Assembly (NCBI GenBank): GCA_965205685.1
Contig: OZ242174.1
Location: 1,302,001 to 1,366,000, forward strand
Direction: 5' to 3'
From: WTFY01 sp965205685
GTDB taxonomy: Bacteria; Pseudomonadota; Gammaproteobacteria; UBA4575
DNA: 64,000 nt
The notes under the pieces are model-generated. The model had not been told where the DNA came from and searched no databases. It was given only the letters and a program-made list of their open reading frames with translations. Of the stretch, positions 62,685 to 64,000 are shown in pieces; positions within the stretch are counted from its first letter, which is position 1, and every line of letters begins with the position of its first letter. The translations under genes were made by a program, and so were the position numbers.

Positions 62685-64000
62685 TCACGGTTTCTCAGGG
62701 ATCCGCATGGCCAAAAATTCCGGACCTTGTGGACGTTGCACAAGCAAGGAGACATACTTGCCAGCCGGCAGGTCTTCTACAAGGGCCTTGAAATCACCGA
62801 CCGTATCCACAGGCTTGCCATTGACCATCTGGATCACATCGCCTTTTCGGATGCCTGCAAATTTTGCAGGATTTCCCTGTACATCAAGCACCACAAGGCC
62901 GCCTTGGTCCAGCTTCATCGTCTCGCTCTCCTGTTCGGAGAGCGCACGCAGGGAAAGCCCCAGCACGGTATCGGTCTGTTCTTCCTCGGCGTCATCCTGG
63001 CTTGCCAGGACTTGGTCCTTGTCCGGTAACTGACCGACCTTCAGCTTGACGATCCGGGTCTTGCCATCGCGCATGACCTTCAGTTTTACAGTTTCACCCA
63101 CCTTGGTCTGGCCGACCATGACCGGCAATGCGGCAGAACTTTCTATCTCTTCGCCGTTATAGCCCAAAATGATGTCACCTACCTCGATATCCGTCTCCTC
63201 TGCCGGGCTTCCGGGCAGGATTTTAGCTACCAGTGCGCCCGCCGGCTTGTCCATGCCAAAGGACTGGGCAAGCTCCATGGTCACTTCCTGTATGTACACC
63301 CCCAGCCAGCCCCGGGACACGAAACCATGGGTCTTGAGTTGGTCCACGACATCCACCGCAACTTCGATCGGGATAGCAAACGACAGGCCCATAAAGCCGC
63401 CTGAGCGGGTGTAGATCTGGGAATTGATGCCGATGACATTGCCATCCAGGTCAAACAGCGGGCTGCCGGAATTTCCTGGATTGATCGCTACATCCGTTTG
63501 GATGAACGGGACATAGTTTTCGCTCGGCAGGCTGCGTCCCTTGGCACTCACGATGCCCGCGGTCACCGAAGCGTCAAACCCGAATGGCGAGCCTATGGCC
63601 AGTACCCACTGCCCAACCTTCACGTTCTTGGAGGAGCCAAGTTGGGCCGTCGGCAAATCCGTGGCGTCCAATTTCAGCAATGCGATGTCACTGCGGGGGT
63701 CACTGCCGACGAGTTCGGCGACCAGCATCCTTCGATCGTTCAGCTTGACGATAATCTCTTCCGCATCCTTCACGACATGGTGATTGGTAATGACGTAGCC
63801 GTCATCTGAAATGATGAAACCGGAGCCCAGTGAGCGTGAATTGAAGGACTCTCCGCCGCCCTCACCCTGTTCGCCGAAAAACCGCTGGAAGAAATCACCA
63901 AGCGGACCGTCCTTGGGGAACCCGGGAATGTCCATCCCGGGAGGCAGACCGCGATGTACCTGGGTCGGTTTGCTTGTACTGATATTCACCACAACGCCGG
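62685..64000 (-). CDS. DegP/MucD-type periplasmic serine protease (5' end outside window)
   Basis: HtrA-family quality-control protease. The visible 438 codons contain the triad: His in YVITNHHVV, Asp in DPRSDIALLK and Ser in GNSGSPLF, followed by two PDZ domains (GFVSRGWLGVYIQEV and a second ending RPQGPEFLAMRI). The frame stays open to the right edge, so the signal peptide is missing from view. Placement before lepA is as in many gammaproteobacteria with mucD. Confidence 0.95.
   Translation of the reverse strand, partial: GVVVNISTSKPTQVHRGLPPGMDIPGFPKDGPLGDFFQRFFGEQGEGGGESFNSRSLGSGFIISDDGYVITNHHVVKDAEEIIVKLNDRRMLVAELVGSDPRSDIALLKLDATDLPTAQLGSSKNVKVGQWVLAIGSPFGFDASVTAGIVSAKGRSLPSENYVPFIQTDVAINPGNSGSPLFDLDGNVIGINSQIYTRSGGFMGLSFAIPIEVAVDVVDQLKTHGFVSRGWLGVYIQEVTMELAQSFGMDKPAGALVAKILPGSPAEETDIEVGDIILGYNGEEIESSAALPVMVGQTKVGETVKLKVMRDGKTRIVKLKVGQLPDKDQVLASQDDAEEEQTDTVLGLSLRALSEQESETMKLDQGGLVVLDVQGNPAKFAGIRKGDVIQMVNGKPVDTVGDFKALVEDLPAGKYVSLLVQRPQGPEFLAMRIPEKP

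Noticed and set aside
1..64000. tRNA or rRNA genes, insertion sequences, prophage or integrase genes
   Set aside because: Intergenic gaps were read on both strands; no cloverleaf-like sequence, transposase or integrase was seen. Without a covariance-model search a small RNA could still be missed.

Overview
The window looks like part of the chromosome of a gammaproteobacterial methylotroph. A gammaproteobacterial background is suggested by the mfd-CsiV pair, System I cytochrome c maturation genes (ccmABCDEFG), methylthioinosine phosphorylase near nagZ, ZapE, a DUF1249 protein, YgfZ, and prfB with its programmed frameshift. The species cannot be read from the sequence. I see no tRNA, rRNA, CRISPR array, insertion sequence or prophage.

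Layout. 1-4966: ccm operon (minus strand, running off the left edge inside ccmG). 5192-9370: mfd and a CsiV-like gene. 9505-14932: methylthioinosine phosphorylase, an MscS channel, nagZ, zapE and a type-2 malate dehydrogenase. 15061-19303: DUF1249 and the succinate dehydrogenase operon sdhCDAB-sdhE, closed by a terminator. 19511-23252: ygfZ, lysS, prfB. 23467-49572: a 26-kb C1 island. 49842-55915: an outer-membrane-type protein, a DUF4242 protein and a methanethiol oxidase operon (mtoX, sco, mauG-like, tlpA). 56196-64000: a pterin carbinolamine dehydratase, folD, an HvfA-like RiPP precursor, a membrane protein, folP, an MBL hydrolase, lepA and a truncated degP/mucD.

How it works together. MtoX would turn methanethiol into formaldehyde, sulfide and hydrogen peroxide. 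Formaldehyde would be captured by Fae on (dephospho)tetrahydromethanopterin, oxidised by MtdB, cyclised by Mch, moved to methanofuran by FhcD and released by FhcA/B/C. The island also carries genes to make both cofactors: MfnB-, MfnD-, MfnE- and MfnF-like proteins for methanofuran, and beta-RFAP synthase, DUF6513, DUF447, PabB, a CitG-like protein, a HisA-like protein and ATP-grasp ligases for the pterin or its tails. folD and folP, outside the island, serve the folate C1 pool.

Most interesting points. (1) The formylmethanofuran complex is not the plain four-subunit Fhc. FhcB keeps an N-terminal Cys cluster motif and a candidate metal-ligand Cys, a separate FwdD/FmdD-like molybdopterin-dinucleotide-binding subunit starts the operon, and a 7Fe ferredoxin and a ferredoxin-NADP reductase follow it. 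This suggests a redox-active formylmethanofuran dehydrogenase coupled to ferredoxin. (2) A methanethiol-to-C1-oxidation route is encoded within about 22 kb. (3) A strong terminator lies between mtoX and its sco/mauG partners. (4) A copper-RiPP (HvfA-type) precursor with five EGKCG motifs has no maturation genes next to it. (5) Several small or unassigned genes sit inside the C1 island.
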